Source: Endoryza foliicola (lineage in GTDB: Bacteria; Bacteroidota; Bacteroidia; Chitinophagales; Chitinophagaceae). From it: DNA of 64,000 nt. Every line of letters starts with the position of its first letter. The first letter of the stretch is position 1. The stretch lies in the NCBI GenBank assembly GCA_965226965.1, contig OZ245715.1:3410001-3474000 (forward strand). The letters are read 5' to 3'. Positions 42,750 to 51,498 of this stretch are shown here, piece after piece. Both the position numbers and the translations under genes were made by a program. Under the pieces are notes generated by a model, which ran no database searches, was not told the DNA's origin, and saw only the letters and a program-made list of their open reading frames with translations.

Positions 42750-43601
42750 TTAATGTTGAAAGATTTGACCGGCCATTACTCCAGCCTCTTCAAGTGCAGC
42801 TTGGTTGAGGCCTGAAAGCAAGCCTTGAGATTGCAACAACGGAATCATTACCTCTGTATCCATATTACCCACCAATTCGTCATTAGCCATGGGGCAGCCG
42901 CCTATTCCTTTCATCGCACCATCGAAACGAGTGACGCCTGCGTCAATGGCAGCTTGCAGTTTGCTCACGATGCTATTAGGTGACGCATGAAGGTGAACAC
43001 CTATAGTAAAGTTCGGAAAAGCTTGAACAGCAGCTTTACTCACTTTGTGCACCAATTGCCGATCGGCTAATCCCACCGTATCAGCCAATGAAAAAATTCC
43101 AATCCCAAGCTTCCCCAATTCTTCAATCCATTCATTCACAATTGAAGCATTATAAGGGTCGCCATAAGGATTTCCAAATCCCATAGAAATATAGATGACC
43201 AGTTCTTTACCGGAGGCAAGGCAGCGTTCTTGAATCAATTTCACTCGTTCAAAACTCTCCTTTATTCCTGCATTGGTATTTCTCTTTTGAAAGGTTTCAG
43301 AGATCGAAAAGGGGTATCCCATATAACTGATCTGAGGAAATGCTGCAGCATCATCGGCCCCTTTCACATTCGCTACAATGGTCAGTAATTTGGATGTTGT
43401 ACCTGTTAAATCCAAACCATTCAGCACTTGGGCAGTATCGGCCATTTGGGGAATGGCTTTGGGAGAAACAAAACTACCGCAGTCCAATGTGTGAAAACCC
43501 ACTTTAAGTAATTGCTGTAAATAGCGAAGCTTTTGTTCGGTTTCAATGAACCGACTCCATCCTTGCATTGCATCACGCGGGCACTCCACAAACTGAACCA
43601 T
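42750..43601 (-). CDS. Hydroxymethylglutaryl-CoA lyase
   Basis: The 283-residue protein is a DRE-TIM family lyase, cleaving HMG-CoA to acetyl-CoA and acetoacetate in leucine or ketone-body metabolism. The N-terminal VEVPRDxxQ-like block reads ECPRDAMQGW, with LADTVG and HLHASPNS later. The catalytic-Cys loop GIGGCPMAND matches the GGCP motif. Related DRE-TIM enzymes exist, but GGCP plus the N-terminal block favours HMG-CoA lyase. It lies between rlmB and the GSCFA gene in one orientation. Confidence 0.88.
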   Translation of the reverse strand: MVQFVECPRDAMQGWSRFIETEQKLRYLQQLLKVGFHTLDCGSFVSPKAIPQMADTAQVLNGLDLTGTTSKLLTIVANVKGADDAAAFPQISYMGYPFSISETFQKRNTNAGIKESFERVKLIQERCLASGKELVIYISMGFGNPYGDPYNASIVNEWIEELGKLGIGIFSLADTVGLADRQLVHKVSKAAVQAFPNFTIGVHLHASPNSIVSKLQAAIDAGVTRFDGAMKGIGGCPMANDELVGNMDTEVMIPLLQSQGLLSGLNQAALEEAGVMAGQIFQH

Positions 43602-43612
43602 ATCCTTTGAAT

Positions 43613-44380
43613 TTATTGAAGAATCCGTTGTTTCATGGCTTCGTATAAAATCATACCGGTTGCTACCGATACGTTTAAGCTCTCAAAATCGCCTGTCATG
43701 GGTATGTGTACATTCGCATCACATATCTTCATTAATGGAGGGAACACTCCTTTCTCTTCACTTCCCATAATAATACAGCAAGGCTCTTTAAAATCCTCTT
43801 CGTATACAGGTTTAGAGGCCGTCATTTCGGCTGCAAAAACTTTAATGCCGTTCAAGTGCAGCGTATCAACCGCTTTCATCAAACTTCCTACTCTACAAAC
43901 ATGGATTTTTTCCAACGCTCCGGCTGAAGATTTCAATGCTTCTTCATTCAGAGCCCCTACCCCTTTATCGGGAATGATCAAAGCTTGTCCACCACTACAA
44001 AGGGTTGTTCTCGCAATCGCTCCGATATTTCGAACATCGGTTACCCCATCAAGCATCACAAACAATGGATTCTTTCCTTCACTCACAACATGATCAATTA
44101 CTTCTTGCAAATCCATATAAGAAACCAATCCGGCAAACGCTATTACACCTTGATGATTGGCCTTGGTTAATGAATGTAGTTTTTCAGCGGGAACTTGTTG
44201 AATAGGAATGTTGCGTTCTTTCGCCAACTTGCGAATGTCGCCAATTGATGGACCGCTAACCTGCGTTTGAAACAATATCTTATCAATCGACCTTCCTGAT
44301 TCCAAGGCCTCCACTAGTGGCTGACGACCAATGATCAGCTGGCTTTTTTTAGGTGCCGGTTTATGATGAAATTTCTCCAT
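43613..44380 (-). CDS. rlmB: 23S rRNA (guanosine-2'-O)-methyltransferase (SpoU/TrmH family)
   Basis: The 255-residue protein has the RlmB substrate-binding domain (IIGRQPLVEALESGRSIDKILFQ split near the start) and a knotted SPOUT methyltransferase domain. The SPOUT motifs are DGVTDVRNIGAIARTT, CIIMGSEEKGV and IPMTGDFESLNVSVATG. It would methylate G2251-equivalent 23S rRNA using SAM. Its ATG lies inside the preceding NUDIX gene (20-base overlap), so the two are translationally coupled. Confidence 0.92.
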   Translation of the reverse strand: MEKFHHKPAPKKSQLIIGRQPLVEALESGRSIDKILFQTQVSGPSIGDIRKLAKERNIPIQQVPAEKLHSLTKANHQGVIAFAGLVSYMDLQEVIDHVVSEGKNPLFVMLDGVTDVRNIGAIARTTLCSGGQALIIPDKGVGALNEEALKSSAGALEKIHVCRVGSLMKAVDTLHLNGIKVFAAEMTASKPVYEEDFKEPCCIIMGSEEKGVFPPLMKICDANVHIPMTGDFESLNVSVATGMILYEAMKQRILQ

Positions 44381-44924
44381 TTAACAACATTAATTTTACT
44401 TTTAGTATAGCCGCTACCGATAGAGAATCAGTAATAATGTTTTGATTAACCATTTGATACGCCTCTTCGAACGGTACTTTCTTAACCACTAATTGCTCGG
44501 TTTCCTCGGGTTCGGCAGCATGCTGCGTGAGCCCGGTAGCCAAAAACAAGATTCCAAATTCATCCGATACCGAGTTCGATAAATGCATGTGTTGAAGTTC
44601 TCGCCAATGCTCTGCCTTCAATCCGGTTTCCTCCAACAATTCCCGTTTTGCCGTTTCCAATGGAGTTTCAGAGGATGTTCCGCCACCCTCCGGAATTTCC
44701 CAAGAATATTGATTCAATACAAATCGATATTGACCTACTAGCCAGGTATTCAATTCCTCATCCAATACAATCACCCCGATCGCTTTGTTTTTAAAATGAA
44801 CTTTACCATAGATACCGGGGCCTCCCGAAGGGTTCAACACCTTGTACTCAATGATCTGAATCCAAGGATTGATGTATTTTTCCTCTTCGCTCAATACGGT
44901 CCAAGGATTGTGCTGTTCATTCAT
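44361..44924 (-). CDS. NUDIX hydrolase (ADP-ribose pyrophosphatase-like)
   Basis: The 187-residue protein contains a perfect NUDIX box, G-x5-E-x7-RELLEETGL, at about residues 88-110. The upstream EIPEGGG and a proline-rich region after the box favour a nucleotide-sugar or ADP-ribose pyrophosphatase. The open frame extends to 45038 through the metK terminator, but ATG at 44924 (MNEQHNPWT) is preferred because the terminator hairpin lies just upstream. It overlaps rlmB by 20 bases. Confidence 0.9.
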   Translation of the reverse strand: MNEQHNPWTVLSEEEKYINPWIQIIEYKVLNPSGGPGIYGKVHFKNKAIGVIVLDEELNTWLVGQYRFVLNQYSWEIPEGGGTSSETPLETAKRELLEETGLKAEHWRELQHMHLSNSVSDEFGILFLATGLTQHAAEPEETEQLVVKKVPFEEAYQMVNQNIITDSLSVAAILKVKLMLLNGEISS

Positions 44925-44930
44925 ACCATA

Positions 44931-44961
44931 AAAATAAAAAATCCCGGAAAGGAACCGGGAT
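44931..44961 (-). terminator. Terminator between metK and the NUDIX gene
   Basis: ATCCCGG (44941-44947) pairs with CCGGGAT (44955-44961). On the minus strand the stem is followed by a T-rich run, the complement of 44931-44940. It ends the metK message just 7 bases before the NUDIX ATG. Confidence 0.8.
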
Positions 44962-44983
44962 TTAATTATAAAAGGTCTTTTGA

Positions 44984-46264
44984 TTATTTGATTCCGAAGG
45001 CTGCTTTCACCTTGCTCACATAATCGAGCTTCTCCCAAGTGAACAATTCAACAGTTACCTTCTTCTCATTGTCTTTTCCTTTGTTGAATACTTTGGTTAC
45101 GGTTTTAGGTTCGCGTCCCATGTGTCCGTAAGCAGCTGTTTCACTATAAATAGGATTACGCAATTTCAAACGTTGTTCAATAGCGTAAGGACGCATATCA
45201 AACACTTTCTCAACAATACGAGCGATTTCACCATCGGTTAGGTTAACTTTTGCTGTACCGTTTGTATTGATGTACAAACCGCAAGGTTTTGCCACACCAA
45301 TAGCATAAGAGATTTGAACCAATACTTCGTCGCAAACACCGGCAGCAACCAAGTTCTTTGCAATATGGCGTGTAGCATATGCAGCTGAGCGGTCTACCTT
45401 AGAGGGGTCTTTACCACTGAAAGCGCCACCACCATGTGCACCTTTACCACCGTAGGTATCAACAATGATCTTACGACCTGTTAAACCGGTATCACCGTGT
45501 GGTCCACCAATTACAAACTTACCGGTTGGGTTGATATGATAAGTGATTTTATCGTTGAACAACTTCTGCAAAGAAGGTTTCAATTGCTTTTTAACGCGAG
45601 GAATGATCACGTTGATGATGTCCTTGCGAATTTGATCCAACATTTTCTTATCGGTATCGAAATCGTCGTGTTGAGTAGATACAACGATGGTATCAATACG
45701 TATCGGTTGGTTTTGGTCATTGTACTCAATCGTTACCTGGCTCTTCGCATCGGGACGGAGGTATTTCAACTCTTTTCCTGCACGACGGGTTTTAGATAAT
45801 TCTTGAAGAATTTTATGAGCGAGGTCAAGCGCCAATGGCATATAGTTATCCGTTTCCTTTGTGGCATAACCAAACATCATACCTTGGTCACCGGCACCTT
45901 GAGCGTTTGCTTTAGCTTCGAAATCTAATTTTTTCACCGAACGGTCAACACCACGGTTGATGTCGGCACTTTGTTCGTGAATAGCACTGAGAATACCGCA
46001 AGAGTTAGCCTCAAACATGTACTCAGATTTGGTATATCCAATATTGCGAATTACTTCACGAGCAATATCCTGAACATCTAAATACGATTTAGACTTCACT
46101 TCACCAGCCAATACAACTTGACCGGTAGTTACCAGGGTTTCACAAGCTACTTTTGATTGGGGGTCATAAGCCAGGAAATTGTCAATAAGGGCGTCTGAAA
46201 TTTGATCAGCCACTTTATCCGGATGGCCTTCAGAAACACTCTCAGAAGTAAATAAATAAGGCAT
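44984..46264 (-). CDS. metK: S-adenosylmethionine synthase
   Basis: The 426-residue protein forms SAM from methionine and ATP. The N-terminal SESVSEGHPDK block, AQGAGDQGMMFGYA and the flexible loop GGGAFSGKDPSKVDRSAAY are conserved, as is GPHGDTGLTGRKI. The length is at the longer end typical of Bacteroidota, with a C-terminal extension carrying KVTVELFTWEKLDYV. A perfect -7 box lies 41 bases upstream. No SAM riboswitch is recognised. Confidence 0.96.
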   Translation of the reverse strand: MPYLFTSESVSEGHPDKVADQISDALIDNFLAYDPQSKVACETLVTTGQVVLAGEVKSKSYLDVQDIAREVIRNIGYTKSEYMFEANSCGILSAIHEQSADINRGVDRSVKKLDFEAKANAQGAGDQGMMFGYATKETDNYMPLALDLAHKILQELSKTRRAGKELKYLRPDAKSQVTIEYNDQNQPIRIDTIVVSTQHDDFDTDKKMLDQIRKDIINVIIPRVKKQLKPSLQKLFNDKITYHINPTGKFVIGGPHGDTGLTGRKIIVDTYGGKGAHGGGAFSGKDPSKVDRSAAYATRHIAKNLVAAGVCDEVLVQISYAIGVAKPCGLYINTNGTAKVNLTDGEIARIVEKVFDMRPYAIEQRLKLRNPIYSETAAYGHMGREPKTVTKVFNKGKDNEKKVTVELFTWEKLDYVSKVKAAFGIK

Positions 46265-46305
46265 TGTTTAGATTTTATAAATTAAATGGGATAGTAATTG
46301 AAGTG

Positions 46306-46313
46306 CAAAGATA
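46306..46313 (-). promoter_or_regulatory. -7 box upstream of metK
   Basis: On the minus strand TATCTTTG matches TAnnTTTG exactly, 41 bases before the metK ATG. A TTTG lies only 11 bases farther upstream, too close for a standard -33 element. Confidence 0.4.
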
Positions 46314-46330
46314 ATAGGAATCTGCAAATC

Positions 46331-47776
46331 TTAAATTTTTGTGTAGATAATGCGAAGTTTTGCCTTTTTGGTGGCATCCGCATTGTTTCCTCCGTAGAGA
46401 ACAACTCTACCCGCCGCTATCGGGTTATTGATTTGTAGCCCTGTTTTCGATGCCGGAGGATAAGGCGTAACTACACTTGTTCCACTAACTTGACTTGCAT
46501 TGGTTCTCCAAGGTGCGCTCAAACGCAAGGTGTAATCGCTCTCCTTACGTGTTACTACACTTTGAACATAACGTGCCAAGTTGAAACGGTATACGCCATT
46601 GCTTACTTTACCTCCAACTAATGTGGCAAAATCATTGGCATAATTAAAATCGTAAGGAATGGTAATGATTCTTTTATTAGCAGTGTCAGAAGCATCTAAG
46701 AATAACTGCCCCGGTGGGGTATACAAAGCATCTTGAGTGGTAGGTACTACATTAAAACTCAATTCAGCTCGGTGGATGATCGCATTTGGAAGTCCTTTCA
46801 AGCCTGGGATTCTGATGGTAGCCATCGTTCCGGGACTTGCGGCAATAAATAATTTGTCATCGGCTGGTAACCCATTGGTTAGATAAGTATTGGCTTCCGG
46901 TGCCAAAGTTCTCCTAATGGTATTCGAATTGGCGAAATTGATTGCAGAAAAACCAAACGATGCTACAAGGGTGTCCGTTATTGCTGATCCATTCTGAACA
47001 CGGTAATAAAACAAAAGACGTGTATTATCCCCGGCCAAATTGAAATAAGCCAATCCTGTTCTCTTTGTAGAAGCACCTTCGTTCACTCGAACGGCTAAGC
47101 CTTTGAAGTAGGTGCGAAATAGGCTATCGCTTTTATAAGCATTTGCGGTATCGTAACCTATGAAACGATTGGCCAATGTTTTATCCAACTGAATGCGTAA
47201 TTGATTCGTGGTTTTAACGGTATCTCTTTTACGCTTATCGAATACACTGTCATTTAATGTTGTAAAATTCACCAGCTTGCTTCCCAACAAACCCGGCTCT
47301 ACAAACACGTCTGCAGTATCGGTTCTGTAACCATAAATATTGTTGTAAAACAAAGCATCACGATCCATTTCATAAACCTCAAATTGTTCTACGGCATTGG
47401 TATCTCCGTAAACACCTGAATAAGATAAAGCCAATACCACGGAATCAATGATCAGCGTACTGTCCTTTTTAGGGAATGGGTGCGTACCCCAGCCATCAGG
47501 TGCCGGCGTAAAGTAAATTTGCCCTTTTGTTTTACCAAACGAAAGGTCATCGTCAATCACCCCTAAAGCATGCAATTCTGCGCGCAAAATACGGGCAGAG
47601 TCATCCAAGAACTGATTGTCAGTAATTACATCAAGAACCGTATCAAAGGTGTGAACATTATCAACAGCAGGAATGAGATCACCACCGATTTCAGTAGTGT
47701 CGATTTTCTTACATGAGAAATACGTAAACAATAAACCGATTAAAACGATGGAAGATGCCTTTACTTTTGACTTCAC
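46331..47776 (-). CDS. DUF4270 lipoprotein (GTG start)
   Basis: The 481-residue protein matches the DUF4270 family of exported Bacteroidota proteins. It has a lipoprotein signal ending in TYFSC (Cys at about residue 22) and the family opening GGDLIPAVDNVHTFDT. Beta-rich mature sequence follows. The start at 47776 is GTG; the signal peptide begins immediately there, and no ATG is available between it and the lipobox. It lies 37 bases downstream of the GT5-like gene on the same strand. The function is unknown. Confidence 0.87.
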   Translation of the reverse strand: MKSKVKASSIVLIGLLFTYFSCKKIDTTEIGGDLIPAVDNVHTFDTVLDVITDNQFLDDSARILRAELHALGVIDDDLSFGKTKGQIYFTPAPDGWGTHPFPKKDSTLIIDSVVLALSYSGVYGDTNAVEQFEVYEMDRDALFYNNIYGYRTDTADVFVEPGLLGSKLVNFTTLNDSVFDKRKRDTVKTTNQLRIQLDKTLANRFIGYDTANAYKSDSLFRTYFKGLAVRVNEGASTKRTGLAYFNLAGDNTRLLFYYRVQNGSAITDTLVASFGFSAINFANSNTIRRTLAPEANTYLTNGLPADDKLFIAASPGTMATIRIPGLKGLPNAIIHRAELSFNVVPTTQDALYTPPGQLFLDASDTANKRIITIPYDFNYANDFATLVGGKVSNGVYRFNLARYVQSVVTRKESDYTLRLSAPWRTNASQVSGTSVVTPYPPASKTGLQINNPIAAGRVVLYGGNNADATKKAKLRIIYTKI

Positions 47777-47813
47777 GAGTTGGGCTGATTAAAATGAATA
47801 CTAATGTTCAAAA

Positions 47814-48626
47814 CTACTTTACAAGGTCGGAATACAATTGTAAATAGTCTGTTAAATCGCTTTCGGGGTTGAAATTCAAGATCTTTTTCCCTTTCACTTT
47901 TCCGAACTCTTCAACCAACTTTTTGTCGGTTTTTTCAGCTCCGAATGTGATAGCGTCTGCATAAGAAGCGCCGCCTTTCATCATTCCCAAATTGTTTGAA
48001 TCTTTGAATGGCTCCAGATCTTTGTCTTTGATCACGGGATTAATTTTAGCCAATTTCAGGAATGAAGCTCCTAACTTTTCTTTAAAGCTGTTGGCTCCAA
48101 TAGTATAGATTACCTTGCTGTGAGCAAATACGGGTTCTTTTTTATACGCCGACTTAAGGTAGAATGGAATCAAACCTGTCATCCATCCGCTGCAGTGGAT
48201 AATGTCGGGCGGCCATCCAAATTTTTTAACGGTTTCAAGTGCTCCTTTACAAAAGAAAATTGTTCTCAGGCCATTGTCGTCGAACCACTTTTCTTCGTCA
48301 TCATGAAATATATGTTTTCTTTTGAATAGGTCTTCATTATCTAAAAAGTATACTTGAAGGCGTGCATTAGGCAGGGAAGCTACTTTGATCTGAAGTGGGA
48401 AATCATCGTTTTCAACCGATACATTAATACCCGATAAACGAACCACTTCATGTAAACGATGACGTCTTTCATTGATCACCCCGAAGCGTGGCATAATACA
48501 GCGCACTTCGTAACCACTATCATTCGATTTAATTGCCAACTTGTTTACGATCTCCGAAAATTCTGTCAACTCCAAATAAGGGGACATTTCGTTAGCAATA
48601 AATAAAATTCTTTTCTTTGTCTGCAT
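47814..48626 (-). CDS. Glycogen/starch synthase N-domain protein (GT5 half-protein)
   Basis: The 270-residue protein resembles only the N-terminal Rossmann domain of GT5 glycogen synthases. It has FIANEMSPY at the start, a DIIHCSGWMTGLIPFYLK block equivalent to the helix following the DxxHxHDW-like motif, and a short end. Full-length GlgA is about 470-500 residues with a second domain that holds the ADP-glucose site; that domain is absent. The KxGGL motif of GlgA is replaced by LTEFSEIV. So glycogen synthesis is unlikely. Proteins of this kind are common beside panC in Bacteroidota (general knowledge). Confidence 0.82.
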   Translation of the reverse strand: MQTKKRILFIANEMSPYLELTEFSEIVNKLAIKSNDSGYEVRCIMPRFGVINERRHRLHEVVRLSGINVSVENDDFPLQIKVASLPNARLQVYFLDNEDLFKRKHIFHDDEEKWFDDNGLRTIFFCKGALETVKKFGWPPDIIHCSGWMTGLIPFYLKSAYKKEPVFAHSKVIYTIGANSFKEKLGASFLKLAKINPVIKDKDLEPFKDSNNLGMMKGGASYADAITFGAEKTDKKLVEEFGKVKGKKILNFNPESDLTDYLQLYSDLVK

Positions 48627-48685
48627 TATTTTTCAGATTGGTGAATGGGCCCTACTTTCACGCCTCGGAAACTCCAAAAGGCCTG

Positions 48686-48693
48686 CAAAGTTA
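48686..48693 (-). promoter_or_regulatory. -7 box upstream of the GT5 half-protein gene
   Basis: On the minus strand TAACTTTG matches TAnnTTTG exactly, 59 bases before the ATG at 48626. No -33 element is seen. Confidence 0.35.
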
Positions 48694-48751
48694 AGGTTTT
48701 TTTACCTGATTTAGCCTGAGCTACTCATCAGAAGCCCCAAATACAAAAAAA

Positions 48752-49603
48752 ATGATCATTTTCAAGCATCAAAAAGACCTGTCCAATTTCCTGCAAAAGC
48801 AAGTAAATCAAGGTGCTACCATAGGCTTTGTGCCCACCATGGGGGCGCTTCATGCTGGTCATGCATCGCTGATTTCAGAAAGCAAAAAACATTGTAAATT
48901 AACGGTTTGCAGCATTTTCGTGAACCCTACTCAGTTTAACGATACTGCCGATTTTGCTAAGTATCCTAAAACAATAGAAAGCGATATCGCTCTCCTCGAA
49001 TCGCTTCAAACGGAAGTTTTGTACTTACCGGAAGTTAGTGACCTCTACCCTTCCGGAACACAGCAACTCGAGCATTACGATCTGGGGAAAGTGGCAGATG
49101 TGCTAGAAGGACCTTCCCGCCCCGGACACTTCCAGGGAGTATGCCAGGTAGTGAACCGCCTTCTGATGGCCGTTCAACCCCACCAATTATTTATGGGGCA
49201 AAAAGACTTTCAACAATGCAGAGTTGTAGCCCGTCTTCTTGAACTCACCAATAGTTCCGTGAAACTAGTGACCTGTCCTACGCTTCGAGAACCTTCAGGG
49301 CTTGCCATGAGTTCTAGAAACATGCGCTTATCAGAAGTTGCAAAACAAAAAGCCGCAGCCATTTATCAAGCCCTAAACTATATAAATTCCTCGTTAAAGC
49401 CGGGACCGATTCAAACATTGACAGAAGAAGCGTGTTCTATTCTAGAAAAGGCCGGATTTAAAATTGATTATTTGAAAGTCTGCAACTATTACGATTTATC
49501 AGAAACCGATCAATGGAACGGAACAGATGTTTTAGTTATCTTGATTGCTGCATACATCGATGATGTTCGACTTATCGACAATATGATCGTTTCATCTCGC
49601 TAA
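48752..49603 (+). CDS. panC: Pantothenate synthetase
   Basis: The 283-residue protein joins pantoate and beta-alanine with ATP. The HIGH-type motif is TMGALHAGHASLI. Other conserved blocks are FVNPTQFN, the GPSRPGHFQGV substrate loop, MGQKDFQQ and MSSRNMRLS. It is divergent from the GT5 half-protein gene and is followed 30 bases later by panD, which supplies beta-alanine, so the two steps of the pathway are coexpressed. Confidence 0.97.
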   Translation: MIIFKHQKDLSNFLQKQVNQGATIGFVPTMGALHAGHASLISESKKHCKLTVCSIFVNPTQFNDTADFAKYPKTIESDIALLESLQTEVLYLPEVSDLYPSGTQQLEHYDLGKVADVLEGPSRPGHFQGVCQVVNRLLMAVQPHQLFMGQKDFQQCRVVARLLELTNSSVKLVTCPTLREPSGLAMSSRNMRLSEVAKQKAAAIYQALNYINSSLKPGPIQTLTEEACSILEKAGFKIDYLKVCNYYDLSETDQWNGTDVLVILIAAYIDDVRLIDNMIVSSR

Positions 49604-49633
49604 TCTATACTTTTGCCATTCGAAATTCATAAC

Positions 49634-49978
49634 ATGACCATAGAAATACTTAAGTCGAAAGTTCACCGTGCCGTAATTACGGAAGCTAATCTTCACTATG
49701 TAGGAAGTTTGACCCTTGATGAAGATTTAATGGAAGCAGCCAATATGATTGAATTTGAAAAAATTCAGGTCGTAAATGTAAACAATGGAAGTAGGATTGA
49801 AACCTATTTGATCAAAGGTAAAAGAGGATCCGGAGTTTGTTGCTTGAATGGGCCTGCCGCCCGACAAGGAGCCGTTGGAGATACTATTATTATTATCTCT
49901 TATGCTTCTATGGATTTCGAACAAGCAAAAACATTTAAGCCATTCATCGTATTCCCTAAAGAAGGCAATAAATTGTAA
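49634..49978 (+). CDS. panD: Aspartate 1-decarboxylase
   Basis: The 114-residue pro-enzyme makes beta-alanine for panC. It has the self-cleavage site Gly24-Ser25 in LHYVGSLTLD, which yields the pyruvoyl cofactor. KSKVHRAVIT is the conserved N-terminus and CLNGPAARQGAVGD the conserved substrate loop. ATG at 49634 gives exact Gly24-Ser25 numbering; the open frame reaches back to a TTG at 49613. Confidence 0.97.
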   Translation: MTIEILKSKVHRAVITEANLHYVGSLTLDEDLMEAANMIEFEKIQVVNVNNGSRIETYLIKGKRGSGVCCLNGPAARQGAVGDTIIIISYASMDFEQAKTFKPFIVFPKEGNKL

Positions 49979-50018
49979 TCGGTTTTGTTTAGATTGTGTA
50001 ACATTCTAAAAAGGACCA

Positions 50019-51032
50019 ATGAAAAAACGTTTGCTAAATATCTTGCAATACTTGTTATTCTTGGGATTTGGCGTTTTTCTGATATGGTGGTCGCTTCGCA
50101 AACTCACTAACGATGATTGGAATGACATCAAACTGGCTTTTGGAAATGCACGCTATTTAATCATTCTTCCTGTTACACTGTCTTTGCTTGCCAGTCATTG
50201 GAGCAGAGCTGCTCGTTGGAACCTGCTCATTGAACCCTTGGGCTATTCACCCGGGATCAAGAATACCTATATGGCTGTTCTTATTGGATACCTCGCAAAT
50301 TTGGCCATACCTCGCCTTGGCGAAGTTCTTAAGTGCACCATATTGTCTAAGTACGAAAAAGTTCCGGCTGATAAACTCTTGGGTACTATTGTAGCTGAGC
50401 GCGCTTTTGATGCGGTATGCCTTGTTCTTGTTTTTGTTTTTACGTTTCTAATTCAAGCTAAAACGATCGGGAACCACTTAAAAGTTAAATTGAGTGAAGT
50501 AAACAGCCATTTGAGTTGGAACAGTTTGCTTTTTTACCTCGTCGCAATCGTTGGCATGGTTCTTTTACTTCGATTTCTATTGAATAAATGGACCCATGTT
50601 CCTGTAATATTAAAGATAAAAGGACTCTTAACGGGAATATTGAATGGCCTAACCAGTATCCGATACGTGAAGCGGAAGGGCTTGTTTATTTTCCATACGG
50701 TGTTTATTTGGGCTATGTATCTATTGAGTGTTCAGTTAGGGCTGTGGGCACTGGAAGAAACCGACCATTATGGGCTGAACGCTTCCCTTTCGATTCTTTC
50801 CACCGGCTCCATTGCCATGATATTTACCCCAAGTGGGTTGGGCGCCTACCCTTTGTTCGTTCAAGAAACCATGCAACTTTACGGTCTTCGTCCGAGCTTA
50901 GGCATTGCCTTTGGTTGGCTGATGTGGACCGTCCAGTTTTTCATAATTTTGTTTGCTGGTTTTGTATCCCTAATGTTGCTGCCGCAACTCAACAAAAAAA
51001 AGCATGAGAAACACACAACACATACAACATAA
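50019..51032 (+). CDS. Lysylphosphatidylglycerol synthase TM-domain (flippase-like) protein
   Basis: The 337-residue polytopic protein matches the UPF0104/LPG synthase transmembrane family. It has WRLAARWNLLIEPLG-like (SRAARWNLLIEPLG) and GYLANLAIPRLGEVLKCTIL blocks and a C-terminal FTPSGLGAYPLFVQETM block. Such proteins often act in lipid translocation or have unknown roles when they lack the synthase domain, as here. It lies in the pan cluster and overlaps the next gene by 29 bases. Confidence 0.87.
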   Translation: MKKRLLNILQYLLFLGFGVFLIWWSLRKLTNDDWNDIKLAFGNARYLIILPVTLSLLASHWSRAARWNLLIEPLGYSPGIKNTYMAVLIGYLANLAIPRLGEVLKCTILSKYEKVPADKLLGTIVAERAFDAVCLVLVFVFTFLIQAKTIGNHLKVKLSEVNSHLSWNSLLFYLVAIVGMVLLLRFLLNKWTHVPVILKIKGLLTGILNGLTSIRYVKRKGLFIFHTVFIWAMYLLSVQLGLWALEETDHYGLNASLSILSTGSIAMIFTPSGLGAYPLFVQETMQLYGLRPSLGIAFGWLMWTVQFFIILFAGFVSLMLLPQLNKKKHEKHTTHTT

Positions 51033-51498
51033 GATTCAGCCTTTAGAACAAGCTATCAGAACTGTTTCTCAATGGAGAGTACTCAATAAGAAAATCGCCT
51101 TTACAAATGGTTGTTTCGACATTCTTCACAGAGGACATATATTCTCACTCGGTCAAGCCGCCCACGAAGCTGAATTTCTGATTGTTGGGGTAAATTCAGA
51201 TGCTTCCACCAAACGCTTGAAAGGGCCGGAACGCCCCATCAATGATGAACAGTCGAGGGCCCTGGTATTGGCCTCTCTTGTTATGGTAGATTTAGTAGTG
51301 ATTTTTGAAGAAGACACACCATTAAATCTCATTACCAGCTTGAAACCCGATGTATTGGTGAAAGGGGGTGATTATACTATTGACCAAATAGTAGGCGCAA
51401 AAGAAGTAATGGAGAATGGAGGAAAGGTCATTATTAACCCCATCGTTGAGGGCTTTTCTACTACCGGGATTATTGGTAAAATTCAGCACAAGTCTTAG
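51004..51498 (+). CDS. rfaE2: D-glycero-beta-D-manno-heptose 1-phosphate adenylyltransferase-like protein
   Basis: The 164-residue protein is a nucleotidyltransferase of the RfaE domain II type. It has FTNGCFDILHRGHIFSLGQA (HxGH motif), VGVNSDASTKRLKGPERP and VKGGDYTIDQIVGA. The partner kinase domain of fused HldE is not attached. It would make ADP-heptose for LPS core, or another ADP/CDP-activated sugar. It starts 29 bases inside the flippase-like gene. Its 3' end meets the convergent DUF4294 gene with a 4-base overlap. Confidence 0.87.
   Translation: MRNTQHIQHKIQPLEQAIRTVSQWRVLNKKIAFTNGCFDILHRGHIFSLGQAAHEAEFLIVGVNSDASTKRLKGPERPINDEQSRALVLASLVMVDLVVIFEEDTPLNLITSLKPDVLVKGGDYTIDQIVGAKEVMENGGKVIINPIVEGFSTTGIIGKIQHKS

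Noticed and set aside
44925..45038. N-terminal extension of the NUDIX protein
   Set aside because: It would be translated through the metK terminator hairpin and into metK; the ATG at 44924 gives the normal family start.
46265..46330. SAM riboswitch upstream of metK
   Set aside because: The leader is only about 30-60 bases, AT-rich and without the conserved helices of known SAM riboswitch classes.
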